Shown here one piece after another: positions 6,367-14,308 of a stretch of DNA of 64,000 bases. Origin of the DNA: an uncultured Christensenella sp. (GTDB lineage Bacteria; Bacillota; Clostridia; Christensenellales; Borkfalkiaceae); assembly GCA_910585785.1 (NCBI GenBank), contig CAJUEV010000003.1, positions 1-64,000 of the forward strand, given 5' to 3'. The position numbers and the translations under genes were made by a program. The notes under the pieces were generated by a model. It was not told where the DNA came from. It searched no databases and saw only the letters and a list, made by a program, of their open reading frames with translations. Each line of letters begins with the position of its first letter. Within the stretch, counting starts at the first letter, position 1.

Positions 6367-7554
6367 ATGATAAATCAGACAAACGTACAGTTGGGGCGCA
6401 AGCGCTCGAATATAAGAGAACTTTTCGAATACGGCAAAAAACGCAAAGCGGAAATAGGGGAGGACAATGTTTTCGATTTTTCGATAGGTAATCCCAGCGT
6501 TCCCGCGCCCGCCGAAGTTGAAACGGCGCTTAAAGAAATTATACAAACGTACGACCCCGTCGCGCTGCACGGCTATACTTCCGCTCAGGGCGACTTTTCC
6601 GTGCGTAAAACCCTTGCCGAATATATCAACTCGCGTTTCGGTACGTCGCTTAACGCCGATTGTCTTTATCTGACTTGCGGCGCCGCCGCTTCGCTTACCA
6701 TAACGTTGAACGCGCTGCTTAACGTCGGCGACGAAGTTATTACGGTTGCGCCGTATTTCCCCGAATATAAAGTGTTTACCGCGCACGCAGGCGGAAAACT
6801 AGTTGCCGTTGAAAGCAATGACGGTACTTTTCAACTTGATTTAAACAAAGTAAAAGCCGCGCTTTCCGATAAAACCAAAGCGGTTTTAATAAATTCTCCC
6901 AACAACCCCAGCGGAGTGGTTTACCGCGAAAGCGACATAAAAAAACTTGCGCAATTGCTTGAAAATCATTATGCGGAAACGGGAGTAAGAGTATATCTTA
7001 TTTCCGACGAACCTTACCGCGAACTTGTGTTCGATAAAGATACCGTCGTTCCGTACGTTATGAATTATTACGCGCACAGTATAGTTTGCTATTCGTATTC
7101 CAAAAGTTTGTCGCTGCCGGGCGAAAGAATAGGATATATAGCGGTAAACAATCAAATGCAAGAATTTTCGGAAGTCTATGCAGGAATATGCGGCGCCGGT
7201 CGCGCCTTGGGGTTTGTTTGCGCGCCCAACCTTTTTCAGCAACTTATAGGCAAAGTCTATAACAAAACTTCCGATATTTCAATTTACAAAGCAAATCGCG
7301 ACAGGCTTTATTCCGCGTTGACCGAATACGGCTATACCGTTGTAAAGCCGGACGGCGCGTTTTATCTGTTTGTAAAAGCGTTGGAGGCGGACGCAAAAAC
7401 TTTTTCCGAACGTGCAAAAAAATACGAGTTGCTTGTGGTTGCGGGCGACGATTTCGGTTGCGAAGGGTACGTGCGCATATCCTATTGCGTTGCGCCCGAT
7501 ATGATAGAGCGCGCTTTGCCCGCCTTTAAAGCGCTTGCTGAAAGTTATAAATAA
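6367..7554 (+). CDS. PLP-dependent aminotransferase, class I/II
   Basis: This 395-residue fold-type I aminotransferase has the dimer/substrate segment FDFSIGNPSVPAP near the N-terminus, the PLP-phosphate loop CGAAASLT, the NSPNNPSGVVY Asn-Pro motif, the SDEPYREL region contacting the PLP ring nitrogen, and SYSKSLSLPGERIGY with the Schiff-base lysine. The C-terminal region ends with the conserved arginine in YVRISYC. It is close to aspartate/alanine aminotransferases; the exact amino acid is not decidable. ATG 6367 has an AAGGGG Shine-Dalgarno; an upstream in-frame TTG is less likely. Ferritin follows after 51 bases. Confidence 0.88.
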   Translation: MINQTNVQLGRKRSNIRELFEYGKKRKAEIGEDNVFDFSIGNPSVPAPAEVETALKEIIQTYDPVALHGYTSAQGDFSVRKTLAEYINSRFGTSLNADCLYLTCGAAASLTITLNALLNVGDEVITVAPYFPEYKVFTAHAGGKLVAVESNDGTFQLDLNKVKAALSDKTKAVLINSPNNPSGVVYRESDIKKLAQLLENHYAETGVRVYLISDEPYRELVFDKDTVVPYVMNYYAHSIVCYSYSKSLSLPGERIGYIAVNNQMQEFSEVYAGICGAGRALGFVCAPNLFQQLIGKVYNKTSDISIYKANRDRLYSALTEYGYTVVKPDGAFYLFVKALEADAKTFSERAKKYELLVVAGDDFGCEGYVRISYCVAPDMIERALPAFKALAESYK

Positions 7555-7605
7555 AAAATTGCTTTAAAAAAGCGGATATATTAAAAAAATTTACGGAGGT
7601 AAAAT

Positions 7606-8124
7606 ATGTTAAACGAAAAAATCGCAAAACTTTTAATCGAGCAGGTAAACAAGGAGTTTTATTCCGGTTATCTGTATCTTGATTTTGCAAACTACTATGC
7701 CGAAGAAGGGCTGGACGGGTTTGCGCACTGGTATGAGGTACAGGCGCAGGAGGAGCGCGACCACGCAATGATGATGAGAAGGTATCTTATAGACAACGGC
7801 GTTCGCGTTGTTTTTGCCGAAATAGCAAAACCCGATAAAACCTTCAAAAATACTACCGAACCTTTAAAAGCAGGGTACGAACACGAGCAGTACGTTACAT
7901 CGCTTATAAACAATATCTATGCCGAGGCTTATAAAATACACGATTACAGAACAATGCAGTTTTTGGATTGGTTTATAAAAGAGCAGGGCGAGGAAGAAAA
8001 GAACGCGGAAGATATGGTCAAAAAGATGCAGCTTTTCGGTCACGACGCAAAGGGACTTTACGCGCTGAATCAGGAGCTTGCCGCAAGAGTTTACGCGCCG
8101 TCCGCAACGGGTCCCGCAACCTGA
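7606..8124 (+). CDS. ftnA: Ferritin (non-heme)
   Basis: This 172-residue iron-storage protein forms 24-mer shells and oxidises Fe(II). Ferroxidase-centre residues appear in EFYSGYLYLDFANYYAEEGLDG (E17 region), QAQEERDHAMMM (E50 and H53 region) and the later EEKNAED helix. Size and helix spacing match bacterial FtnA, and no heme methionine is evident. A GGAGGT Shine-Dalgarno lies 6 bases before ATG. A weak TTGCTT-17-TAAAAA promoter may lie directly upstream, or it may be read from the aminotransferase promoter. Confidence 0.94.
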   Translation: MLNEKIAKLLIEQVNKEFYSGYLYLDFANYYAEEGLDGFAHWYEVQAQEERDHAMMMRRYLIDNGVRVVFAEIAKPDKTFKNTTEPLKAGYEHEQYVTSLINNIYAEAYKIHDYRTMQFLDWFIKEQGEEEKNAEDMVKKMQLFGHDAKGLYALNQELAARVYAPSATGPAT

Positions 8125-8150
8125 TAAATACAAAACAATTAAAAAAGTAT

Positions 8151-8177
8151 ACCGCCCGCGATTATATCGCGGGCGGT
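8151..8177. terminator. Terminator between ferritin and DUF4234 gene
   Basis: An 11-bp GC-rich stem (8151-8161 with 8167-8177) lies between two convergent genes, with an A6 run to the left serving the minus strand. Confidence 0.75.
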
Positions 8178-8200
8178 AACTTAATTTGAAGTTGATTTAA

Positions 8201-8509
8201 TTAGCCGATTTTCTTGTTGATTTCGATCTGTGCAAGAACATAATCTACAATTCCAAGTCCGAACAGCGAAAGCAAAAGATAAACGGTACCGCTGCCGGTG
8301 AGTTTCTTGCCGAGTTTGTAGCTCCAGTAAATGCCATAGATACCGAAGGTTACGATGCTGAGCAAGAAAGCCAATCCGCCGCTTGCAGTCTTTTCATCGG
8401 GGTTGATGGTGTTGCTGTCGTTTGTAAGACAAATGAACCAGTAAATGCCATAGATTCCGAAAGTGATGATGGTGAAAAGAATTGCAAGACCAACATTACG
8501 TTTTTTCAT
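8201..8509 (-). CDS. DUF4234-like small membrane protein with internal repeat
   Basis: This 102-residue protein has three hydrophobic segments. Segments 1 and 2 share the motif TFGIYGIYW, each followed by polar residues, and segment 3 is VYLLLSLFGLGIVDYVL. The repeat is also clear in DNA: 8324-8347 and 8438-8461 differ at one base, so a recent internal duplication or gene conversion is likely. Many DUF4234 and superinfection-immunity-like proteins have this FGIYxIYW pattern; the function is unknown. A GGAGGG Shine-Dalgarno precedes the ATG. The promoter is at 8558-8587 and a TGTCGAA sequence matching the Spo0A 0A box lies in the leader (8531-8537). Confidence 0.8.
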   Translation of the reverse strand: MKKRNVGLAILFTIITFGIYGIYWFICLTNDSNTINPDEKTASGGLAFLLSIVTFGIYGIYWSYKLGKKLTGSGTVYLLLSLFGLGIVDYVLAQIEINKKIG

Positions 8510-8530
8510 TGAGAAATTCCCTCCTGTTTT

Positions 8531-8587
8531 TTCGACACATTACGCGCCGTTACGTTTATTATATAATCATTATATTTGAAATGTCAA
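8531..8587 (-). promoter_or_regulatory. Promoter of the DUF4234 gene with possible 0A box
   Basis: On the minus strand TTGACA (8587-8582), an 18-base spacer and TATAAT (8563-8558). The sequence TGTCGAA (8537-8531), matching the Spo0A-binding 0A box core, lies about +15, a position fit for repression. A 7-base match is expected several times by chance in 64 kb, so this part is weak. Confidence 0.5.
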
Positions 8588-8667
8588 ACATATTATGCAA
8601 TAAATTTTCACATTATTTTACCCACTTTTTTCGGTTGTTTTATGGTTTGCGTTAAACTGATAATAAG

Positions 8668-8696
8668 TTGACATTTTATATTATTTAATTTAAAAT
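8668..8696 (+). promoter_or_regulatory. Sigma-A promoter giving a leaderless ruvC transcript
   Basis: Consensus TTGACA (8668-8673), 17 bases and TAAAAT (8691-8696), then 6 bases and the ruvC ATG (8703). The expected +1 coincides with the A of the start codon, and no Shine-Dalgarno exists upstream. Confidence 0.82.
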
Positions 8697-8702
8697 AATT
8701 TT

Positions 8703-9200
8703 ATGATTATTCTCGGACTTGACCCCGGACTTGCCACAATGGGTTACGGCGTTATAGAAAAAAAGAAAAACGACGATACCGTGGCGTTGGACTACGGCGT
8801 GGTGCTTACGCCAAAGGACGAGAGTTTGCCCGTCAGACTGGCTATGCTTGAAGAAGGGGTAAACAGAATATTAAACAAATACAAGCCCGAAGAAATAGCG
8901 GTGGAAGAACTGTTTTTTACAAAAAACATAACCACGGGTATACCCGTTGCGCACGCGCGCGGAGTTATGCTGCTTACTTGTATAAAATATTGCGGAAGGC
9001 TTTACGAGTATACGCCCAACCAAATAAAACAGTCGCTTACAGGTTACGGCAAAGCGGATAAAATACAGATGCAGCACGTCGTTACCTCGCTGTTGCGGCT
9101 TGAAAAAATTCCCCGTCCCGACGACGCCGCCGACGCCTTGGCGGTTGCGTTGTGCCACGCGCATACGTCGCGCTTCGGCAAAATGTTCGGCATAAGGTGA
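8703..9200 (+). CDS. ruvC: Crossover junction endodeoxyribonuclease RuvC
   Basis: This 165-residue RNase H-fold nuclease resolves Holliday junctions after RuvAB branch migration. Acidic catalytic residues are visible: D7 in ILGLDPGLATMGYGV, E68 in AVEELFFTKN, and the C-terminal aspartates in RPDDAADALAVALCH. Length fits the family. It is first in ruvC-ruvA-ruvB-queA-tgt, the common Firmicutes arrangement. Translation appears leaderless, because the -10 box ends 6 bases before ATG. Confidence 0.97.
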   Translation: MIILGLDPGLATMGYGVIEKKKNDDTVALDYGVVLTPKDESLPVRLAMLEEGVNRILNKYKPEEIAVEELFFTKNITTGIPVAHARGVMLLTCIKYCGRLYEYTPNQIKQSLTGYGKADKIQMQHVVTSLLRLEKIPRPDDAADALAVALCHAHTSRFGKMFGIR

Positions 9201-9230
9201 CGGGTGGTGTTCGTTTTTTAAGGAAATAAA

Positions 9231-9818
9231 ATGATAGGATACGTTAAAGGAAAAATTTTATCGCTTACGCCCGAAACCGCGTTGATTGAAACGGCTTCCG
9301 GAATAGGCTTTGAAGTGTTGCTTTCGGGTACGGCGTTCAGCGGATTGTGCGGAAAAAAGGAAGGCGAAGTTTACACTTATATGCAGGTAAGGGAGGACGG
9401 AGTTTCTCTGTTCGGCTTTTCGTCTTCGGAAGAAAAAGAAATGTTTTTAAAGCTGGTTTCCGTTTCGGGAGTCGGTCCCAAAATGGGCATTGCCGTGCTT
9501 TCGCAAATGAATTCGGGCGAAATTGCCGCAGCGATAGCCACAAGCGACGTTAAAAGGCTTTCTTCCGTAAAAGGAATGGGCAAAAAAACGGCGGAACGAA
9601 TTATTTTGGAACTCAGGGAAAAAGTTTCGCTTTCACAAATTTCCGCAAGCGAATCTGCGCCTGTAATTCACATTTCTTCAAACGACGAGGACGCGGTGGT
9701 GGCGTTGATGACGCTTGGATTCAGCCGCGCGGAAAGCGTAAAGGCAATTTCAAGAGCGCGCGAAGCGGGCGCAACGGAAATAGAGGACATTATAAGACTG
9801 GCATTACAGGGAATGTAA
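9231..9818 (+). CDS. ruvA: Holliday junction branch migration protein RuvA
   Basis: This 195-residue protein tetramerises on Holliday junctions and recruits RuvB. It has an N-terminal OB fold (MIGYVKGKI...VLLSGTAF), the two central helix-hairpin-helix motifs (LVSVSGVGPKMGIAVLS and LSSVKGMGKKTAERIILELREK), and a C-terminal domain III (DAVVALMTLGFSRAESVKAI) that contacts RuvB. An AAGGAA Shine-Dalgarno precedes ATG 9231, 30 bases after ruvC. Confidence 0.97.
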   Translation: MIGYVKGKILSLTPETALIETASGIGFEVLLSGTAFSGLCGKKEGEVYTYMQVREDGVSLFGFSSSEEKEMFLKLVSVSGVGPKMGIAVLSQMNSGEIAAAIATSDVKRLSSVKGMGKKTAERIILELREKVSLSQISASESAPVIHISSNDEDAVVALMTLGFSRAESVKAISRAREAGATEIEDIIRLALQGM

Positions 9819-9866
9819 TGTACGTTAAATTTGCTTTTTAAAAGGCACTTAAAAGGATAATACGCA

Positions 9867-10940
9867 ATGTTTTTTGACGACGAAACGGAAGAATACGGAG
9901 CGGACGACGACAGATTGGTCAAAAGCACAAAGGGAGAGTACGACGCGGAAGAAAACGTGCTCCGCCCTAAAACGCTTGAAGGCTACGTCGGACAAAGCAA
10001 AGTCAAAGAAAATTTAAAAGTTTATATGAACGCCGCAAAACAGCGCGGCGAGGCGTTGGAGCACGTGCTTTTATACGGCGCGCCCGGTCTTGGTAAAACC
10101 ACCCTTGCGCACATCATTTCAAACGAAATGGGCGGACAGCTTAAACTTACCAGCGCGCCGGCAATAGAGCGCGGCGGCGATTTGGCTGCCATTTTAACCA
10201 ACCTTAACGACGGAGACGTGCTTTTTATAGACGAAATTCACCGCCTTAACCACAGCGTGGAAGAAATTTTGTACTCCGCAATGGAAGACTATGCGCTGGA
10301 TATAATTGTAGGCAAGGGACCCAGCGCAAGAAATATCCGTTTTTCGTTAAAAAAGTTTACGCTGATAGGCGCTACTACCCGCGCGGGTATGATAGCCAAC
10401 CCCTTGCGCGACAGATTCGGCATTATATGCAGGCTTGAGATGTACACCCCTGCCGAACTTAAAGAAATTGTTATGCGCAGCGCGCGCACTTTGGGTATTT
10501 CGGTAGAGGACGGCGCCGCGGTTGAAATTTCGCGCCGCTCGCGCGGAACACCAAGAATAGCAAACAGACTGTTAAAGCGCGTGCGCGATTTCGCGACTAT
10601 AAACAACAACGCGACGGTTACGGTGGCGGACGCTGAATACGCGCTTTCGAAAATGGAAGTGGACGAGCTTGGTCTTGACGAGGTGGACAGGGCGCTTCTT
10701 CGCGCTATGGTTGAAAAATTCGACGGCAAACCCGTCGGTCTGGAAACGCTTGCCGCAACCATAAACGAGGACGCGGGCACCATTGAGGACGTTTACGAGC
10801 CTTACCTTCTGCAACTTGGCTTTATCGCCAGAACGCCGCGCGGCAGAATGATTTTGCGTGGCGGGTACGAACATTTGGGTTTTAAAATGACGGATAAACA
10901 GCGCGCTCAGATTTCTTTATTCGACGGCGGCAACGATTGA
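9867..10940 (+). CDS. ruvB: Holliday junction branch migration ATPase RuvB
   Basis: This 357-residue AAA+ motor drives branch migration. Walker A is GAPGLGKTT (about residues 72-80), Walker B is LFIDEIHRL, sensor 1 is IGATTRAGM, and the arginine-finger region is NPLRDRFGI. The C-terminal winged helix (GLETLAATINEDAGTIEDVYEPYLLQLGFIARTPRGR, read in pieces) is complete. The N-terminal extension is acidic (FFDDETEEYGADDDR). Shine-Dalgarno AAGGA precedes ATG. Its stop overlaps a possible TTG for queA. Confidence 0.97.
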   Translation: MFFDDETEEYGADDDRLVKSTKGEYDAEENVLRPKTLEGYVGQSKVKENLKVYMNAAKQRGEALEHVLLYGAPGLGKTTLAHIISNEMGGQLKLTSAPAIERGGDLAAILTNLNDGDVLFIDEIHRLNHSVEEILYSAMEDYALDIIVGKGPSARNIRFSLKKFTLIGATTRAGMIANPLRDRFGIICRLEMYTPAELKEIVMRSARTLGISVEDGAAVEISRRSRGTPRIANRLLKRVRDFATINNNATVTVADAEYALSKMEVDELGLDEVDRALLRAMVEKFDGKPVGLETLAATINEDAGTIEDVYEPYLLQLGFIARTPRGRMILRGGYEHLGFKMTDKQRAQISLFDGGND

Positions 10941-10942
10941 TT

Positions 10943-11968
10943 ATGCAATATAAAAAGAGCGATTTTTATTACGATTTGCCCGAGGAACTTATAGCGCAGA
11001 CCCCTGCCGAACCTAGGGATTCGTCGCGGTTGCTTGTATATAAGCGCGACGGCGGCGTAACTGAACATAAAATTTTTAAAAACGTCACCGACTACTTGCG
11101 CGTGGGCGACGTGTTGGTTATAAACAATACAAAAGTATTGCCCGCAAGGCTTTTTGCGCGGACTGAAAACGGCGGCGCGGTGGAAGTTTTGTTGCTTAAA
11201 AGGCTGGACAGGGACGATTGGGAAGTGCTTGTTAAGCCGGGCAAAAAGTGCACTGTCGGTAAAAAACTGACCGTATCCGACGAATTGAGTCTTACCGTAA
11301 CGGGAATAACCGAAAGCGGAGAACGTATTGTTAAATTTGAATACGACGGCATATTCGAAGAAATTATAGAGCGAATCGGCACAATGCCGCTTCCGCCGTA
11401 TATAAAGACTAAACTGAAAAATAAAGAGCGCTATCAGACGGTTTATGCCAAAACGGACGGCTCGGCAGCCGCGCCAACCGCGGGGTTGCACTTTACGCCC
11501 GAACTTTTGCAAAAAATCCGCGATATGGGCGTGGAAATTGCGGAAGTGCTGCTTCACGTCGGGTTGGGAACGTTTCGCCCCGTAAAAGAGGATATTATCA
11601 CCGACCATAAAATGCACTCCGAGTATTACGAGGTTAGTGAAAAAGCCGCTGAAATTATAAACAAAGCCAAGCGCGAAGGCAGAAGAATTATAGCGGTGGG
11701 AACAACTTCCGTGCGCACGCTTGAAAGCGCGGCGGACGAAAACGGCTTTTTGCGCGCCTGCAACGGCAACACGCAAATTTTTATTTATCCGCCTTATAAG
11801 TTCAAGTGCGTAGATGCGCTTATCACCAATTTTCATTTGCCCGAAAGCACGCTTATTATGCTTGTCGCTGCAATGACGGGCAGAGAGGAGATTTTAAATC
11901 TTTATAAAACCGCGGTTGGGGAGAGGTATCGATTCTTTTCCTTCGGCGACGCGATGATGATTGTATAA
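10943..11968 (+). CDS. queA: tRNA preQ1(34) S-adenosylmethionine ribosyltransferase-isomerase
   Basis: This 341-residue enzyme converts preQ1 in the tRNA wobble position to epoxyqueuosine using the ribosyl group of SAM. Family motifs: FYYDLPEELIAQTPAEPRDSSRLL at the N-terminus, INNTKVLPARLF, APTAGLHFTPELL, VGLGTFRPVKEDI, the conserved HKMHSEYYEV, and ITNFHLPESTLIMLVAAMTGRE. Length fits. ATG 10943 is preferred to the TTG at 10937 that overlaps the ruvB stop. It is followed by tgt, the enzyme that installs preQ1, so the two are functionally paired. Confidence 0.96.
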   Translation: MQYKKSDFYYDLPEELIAQTPAEPRDSSRLLVYKRDGGVTEHKIFKNVTDYLRVGDVLVINNTKVLPARLFARTENGGAVEVLLLKRLDRDDWEVLVKPGKKCTVGKKLTVSDELSLTVTGITESGERIVKFEYDGIFEEIIERIGTMPLPPYIKTKLKNKERYQTVYAKTDGSAAAPTAGLHFTPELLQKIRDMGVEIAEVLLHVGLGTFRPVKEDIITDHKMHSEYYEVSEKAAEIINKAKREGRRIIAVGTTSVRTLESAADENGFLRACNGNTQIFIYPPYKFKCVDALITNFHLPESTLIMLVAAMTGREEILNLYKTAVGERYRFFSFGDAMMIV

Positions 11969-12005
11969 GCTACGTCAGGTGCGACAAACACAAATTTTTA
12001 ATTTT

Positions 12006-13124
12006 ATGAGTAAATTTTTTTCTTACGAAGTTCAGCACATAGATAAATATACCGGCGCGCGTGCCGGGGTGTTTCATACTCCGCACGGCGATATTTTAAC
12101 GCCTGTCTATATGCCGGTTGGCACTCAGGCGACGGTAAAGGGTATGTACCCGCGCGATTTAAAGGAAGCGGGCTCACAGATTATACTTTCAAATACCTAT
12201 CATTTATACCTTCGCCCGGGCGACGAACTTGTAAAAAAAGCGGGCGGACTGCACAAGTTTATGAATTGGGATAAGCCCATTTTAACGGACAGCGGCGGTT
12301 TTCAGGTTTTTTCTTTGACAAAACTGAATAAAATCCGCGACGAAGGGGTATATTTTAATTCGCATATAGACGGTTCTGCGCACCTGTTCACTCCCGAAAA
12401 GGTTATGCAGATAGAGGAAAATCTGGGCGCGGACATAATAATGCAGTTTGACCAGTGCAGCGAATACGGCTATACCCACTCTCAGGCAGAGCAGGCAATG
12501 GAAAGGACGTATGCCTGGCTAAAACGTTGCGCCGATTCAAAAACCCGCGACGACCAGGCGCTTTTCCCCATAATTCAGGGCAATATGTACGACGATTTGC
12601 GCCTTGAAAGTTTAAAACGCGCAAAGTCCTTCGCAACGGACGGCATAGCGATAGGCGGACTTTCGGTGGGAGAGCCAAAAAACAGGATGTACGAAATTTT
12701 GGAACTTATCCGTCCGCACCTGCCCGAAAGCGTTCCCAGATATCTTATGGGCGTAGGCAGTCCCGACTGTCTTATAGAAGGCGTTAAACGCGGAGTGGAT
12801 ATGTTCGACTGCGTGTTGGCAACGCGCATAGCCCGTAACGGAACGGCGTTTACTTCCAAAGGCAAGGTGGTTGCGCGCAACGCAAAGTATGCGGAAGATT
12901 TTACTCCTCTGGACGAAAATTGCGACTGCTATTGCTGCAAAAATTATACCAAGGCATATTTGCGCCACCAGATAAACGTCGGCGAAATGATTTCTTCAAT
13001 GCTTTTAAGTTTGCACAATATTACGTTTTTGCATAAACTGATGTCGGAAATGCGCGAAGCGATTTTTGCGGACAGTTTAAACGACTTTGCCGAAAAGTTT
13101 TATCAAGAATACGGCAAAGAATGA
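12006..13124 (+). CDS. tgt: tRNA-guanine transglycosylase
   Basis: This 372-residue TIM-barrel enzyme exchanges guanine-34 for preQ1 in GUN-anticodon tRNAs. The general-base aspartate region LTDSGGFQVFSL, the nucleophile region GGLSVGEPKNRMYE, VDMFDCVLATRIARNGTAFT, and the zinc site CDCYCCKNYTKAYLRHQ are seen. Residue count matches bacterial Tgt. ATG 12006 (MSKFFSYEVQHI) is chosen; the longer frame from 11961 begins inside queA and adds a non-homologous tail. No Shine-Dalgarno is visible. The tRNAs for Asp and Tyr that carry queuosine are encoded at the left end of this window. Confidence 0.96.
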   Translation: MSKFFSYEVQHIDKYTGARAGVFHTPHGDILTPVYMPVGTQATVKGMYPRDLKEAGSQIILSNTYHLYLRPGDELVKKAGGLHKFMNWDKPILTDSGGFQVFSLTKLNKIRDEGVYFNSHIDGSAHLFTPEKVMQIEENLGADIIMQFDQCSEYGYTHSQAEQAMERTYAWLKRCADSKTRDDQALFPIIQGNMYDDLRLESLKRAKSFATDGIAIGGLSVGEPKNRMYEILELIRPHLPESVPRYLMGVGSPDCLIEGVKRGVDMFDCVLATRIARNGTAFTSKGKVVARNAKYAEDFTPLDENCDCYCCKNYTKAYLRHQINVGEMISSMLLSLHNITFLHKLMSEMREAIFADSLNDFAEKFYQEYGKE

Positions 13125-13192
13125 AAAATATCCGCGTAATACGGAATTTATGTGAAAGTTGAGTGCAAATGGAGAAAACGTCATAAAAACGC

Positions 13193-13221
13193 TTGCAATT
13201 AAAAATTAAAACAATTATATT
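13193..13221 (+). promoter_or_regulatory. Sigma-A promoter of yajC
   Basis: TTGCAA (13193-13198), 17 bases, TATATT (13216-13221). It gives a leader of about 28 bases with a CGGAG Shine-Dalgarno, separating yajC transcription from the ruv-tgt operon. Confidence 0.7.
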
Positions 13222-13255
13222 AAAATAAATCAAAAACGAACGGAGTTATAATATT

Positions 13256-13804
13256 ATGATATATTCTTTACTTGAAGGCGAAAGCACCAATACGGGCGCT
13301 TTGGGCGGATACGGCAACTGGATAATGCTGGGCGTGCTCGGCATTTTGATTGTAGTAGTCGTCGTTATGTACGTCCTCGGCAACAAAAAGCGCAAAAAGC
13401 AAGAGCAGGACGCAAAGGATTTGATTAACGCGGTTAAGCCCGGCAATAAGGTAAAAACCATAGGCGGAATTTGCGGAATTGTCGTTGAAGTGGACGATGA
13501 CGACAACACTTTCGTTCTTGAAACGGGTACCGAACTTTCAGGCAAAAGTTTTATTAAGTTTGACAGACAGGCTATTTATCAGACGGACGCGGTAGTCGAA
13601 AAGACTGAAAACGTTGTAACCGAAGAAGCTGAAACTTCCGAAAAAGCTGAAATGGTTGAAACTGCGGACGCGGTTGAAACCGTTGAAGCGGCAGAGCCCG
13701 TTGCGGCGCCCGCGGTAGAATCGCCCGTTGAAGAAGTTTCCGCAAGCGAAACCGCACCCGCGGAAGAAACTGCGCCCAAAAGCAAAAAAAGCAAGAAAAA
13801 CTGA
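13256..13804 (+). CDS. yajC: Preprotein translocase subunit YajC with long acidic tail
   Basis: This 182-residue protein has the single N-terminal transmembrane helix of YajC (IMLGVLGILIVVVVVMYVL, about residues 23-41) followed by the basic stop-transfer NKKRKKQ and the YajC beta-domain (AVKPGNKVKTIGGICGIVVEV). YajC is an accessory of the SecDF translocase complex. The family is usually about 85-110 residues. Here about 75 extra residues form a low-complexity Glu/Ala/Val/Thr-rich acidic tail ending in a basic KSKKSKKN patch. The tail is probably cytoplasmic and disordered; its role is unknown. The cluster continues to secD and secF. Confidence 0.9.
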   Translation: MIYSLLEGESTNTGALGGYGNWIMLGVLGILIVVVVVMYVLGNKKRKKQEQDAKDLINAVKPGNKVKTIGGICGIVVEVDDDDNTFVLETGTELSGKSFIKFDRQAIYQTDAVVEKTENVVTEEAETSEKAEMVETADAVETVEAAEPVAAPAVESPVEEVSASETAPAEETAPKSKKSKKN

Positions 13805-13832
13805 TATATATTAAATCGTTAATAATCGCTTA

Positions 13833-13864
13833 AACCTCCGCATAGATTATAGCGGAGGTTTTTT
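13833..13864 (+). terminator. Hairpin after yajC that contains the next gene's Shine-Dalgarno
   Basis: A 9-bp stem AACCTCCGC/GCGGAGGTT (13833-13841 with 13852-13860) is followed by TTTT and then directly by ATG 13865. It has terminator form. Its 3' arm supplies GGAGG, the only Shine-Dalgarno for the following membrane-protein gene, so folding would both end transcription and hide the ribosome site. Confidence 0.8.
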
Positions 13865-14233
13865 ATGCGCAAAAATATTTTTCAGGTAGCAAAGGCGGTG
13901 CTTGCTTCGGTTTTGATTTCGCTTGTATTCGTACTTGTGTTCACTCTTATAATTCAGTTGTTTACGCTTCCCGCAAACGTTGTAAAGCCCGTAAATCAGG
14001 TTTTTAAAATTCTTTCTATAATAGGCGGCGGGTTAATTTTTATCCGCGGCGAAAAGGGGCTTATAAAAGGGTTGATATACGGCGTTATTTCGGTATTGAT
14101 TACATATCTGCTGTTCGGGCTTATTTCGCTTTCGCTGTCAATTTCTTGGAAGTTTATAATAGAAATTCTGCTTGGTACCGTTGCGGGCGGGGTCACCGGC
14201 ATAATAGCCGTAAATATCAAAAAGAACGCCTGA
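13865..14233 (+). CDS. TIGR04086 family membrane protein
   Basis: This 122-residue protein has four predicted transmembrane helices: residues about 9-33, 43-55, 66-89 and 93-117. This profile, and its position between yajC and the SCIFF genes, match the TIGR04086/YrzE-like family of Clostridia. The function is unknown. The start codon follows immediately after the T-run of a hairpin whose arm carries GGAGG. The gene ends 75 bases before scfA, which has its own promoter. Confidence 0.82.
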   Translation: MRKNIFQVAKAVLASVLISLVFVLVFTLIIQLFTLPANVVKPVNQVFKILSIIGGGLIFIRGEKGLIKGLIYGVISVLITYLLFGLISLSLSISWKFIIEILLGTVAGGVTGIIAVNIKKNA

Positions 14234-14248
14234 ATACGTTTAATTTGC

Positions 14249-14277
14249 TTGATTTTTCCGCTTGCGTAATTTATAAT
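14249..14277 (+). promoter_or_regulatory. Sigma-A promoter of scfA
   Basis: TTGATT (14249-14254), exactly 17 bases and a perfect TATAAT (14272-14277). It predicts a transcript start near 14284 and a 25-base leader carrying AAGGAG. It is one of the strongest promoters in the window. Confidence 0.82.
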
Positions 14278-14308
14278 TGTAAAAAACGGAAATTCAAGGA
14301 GAATTATT

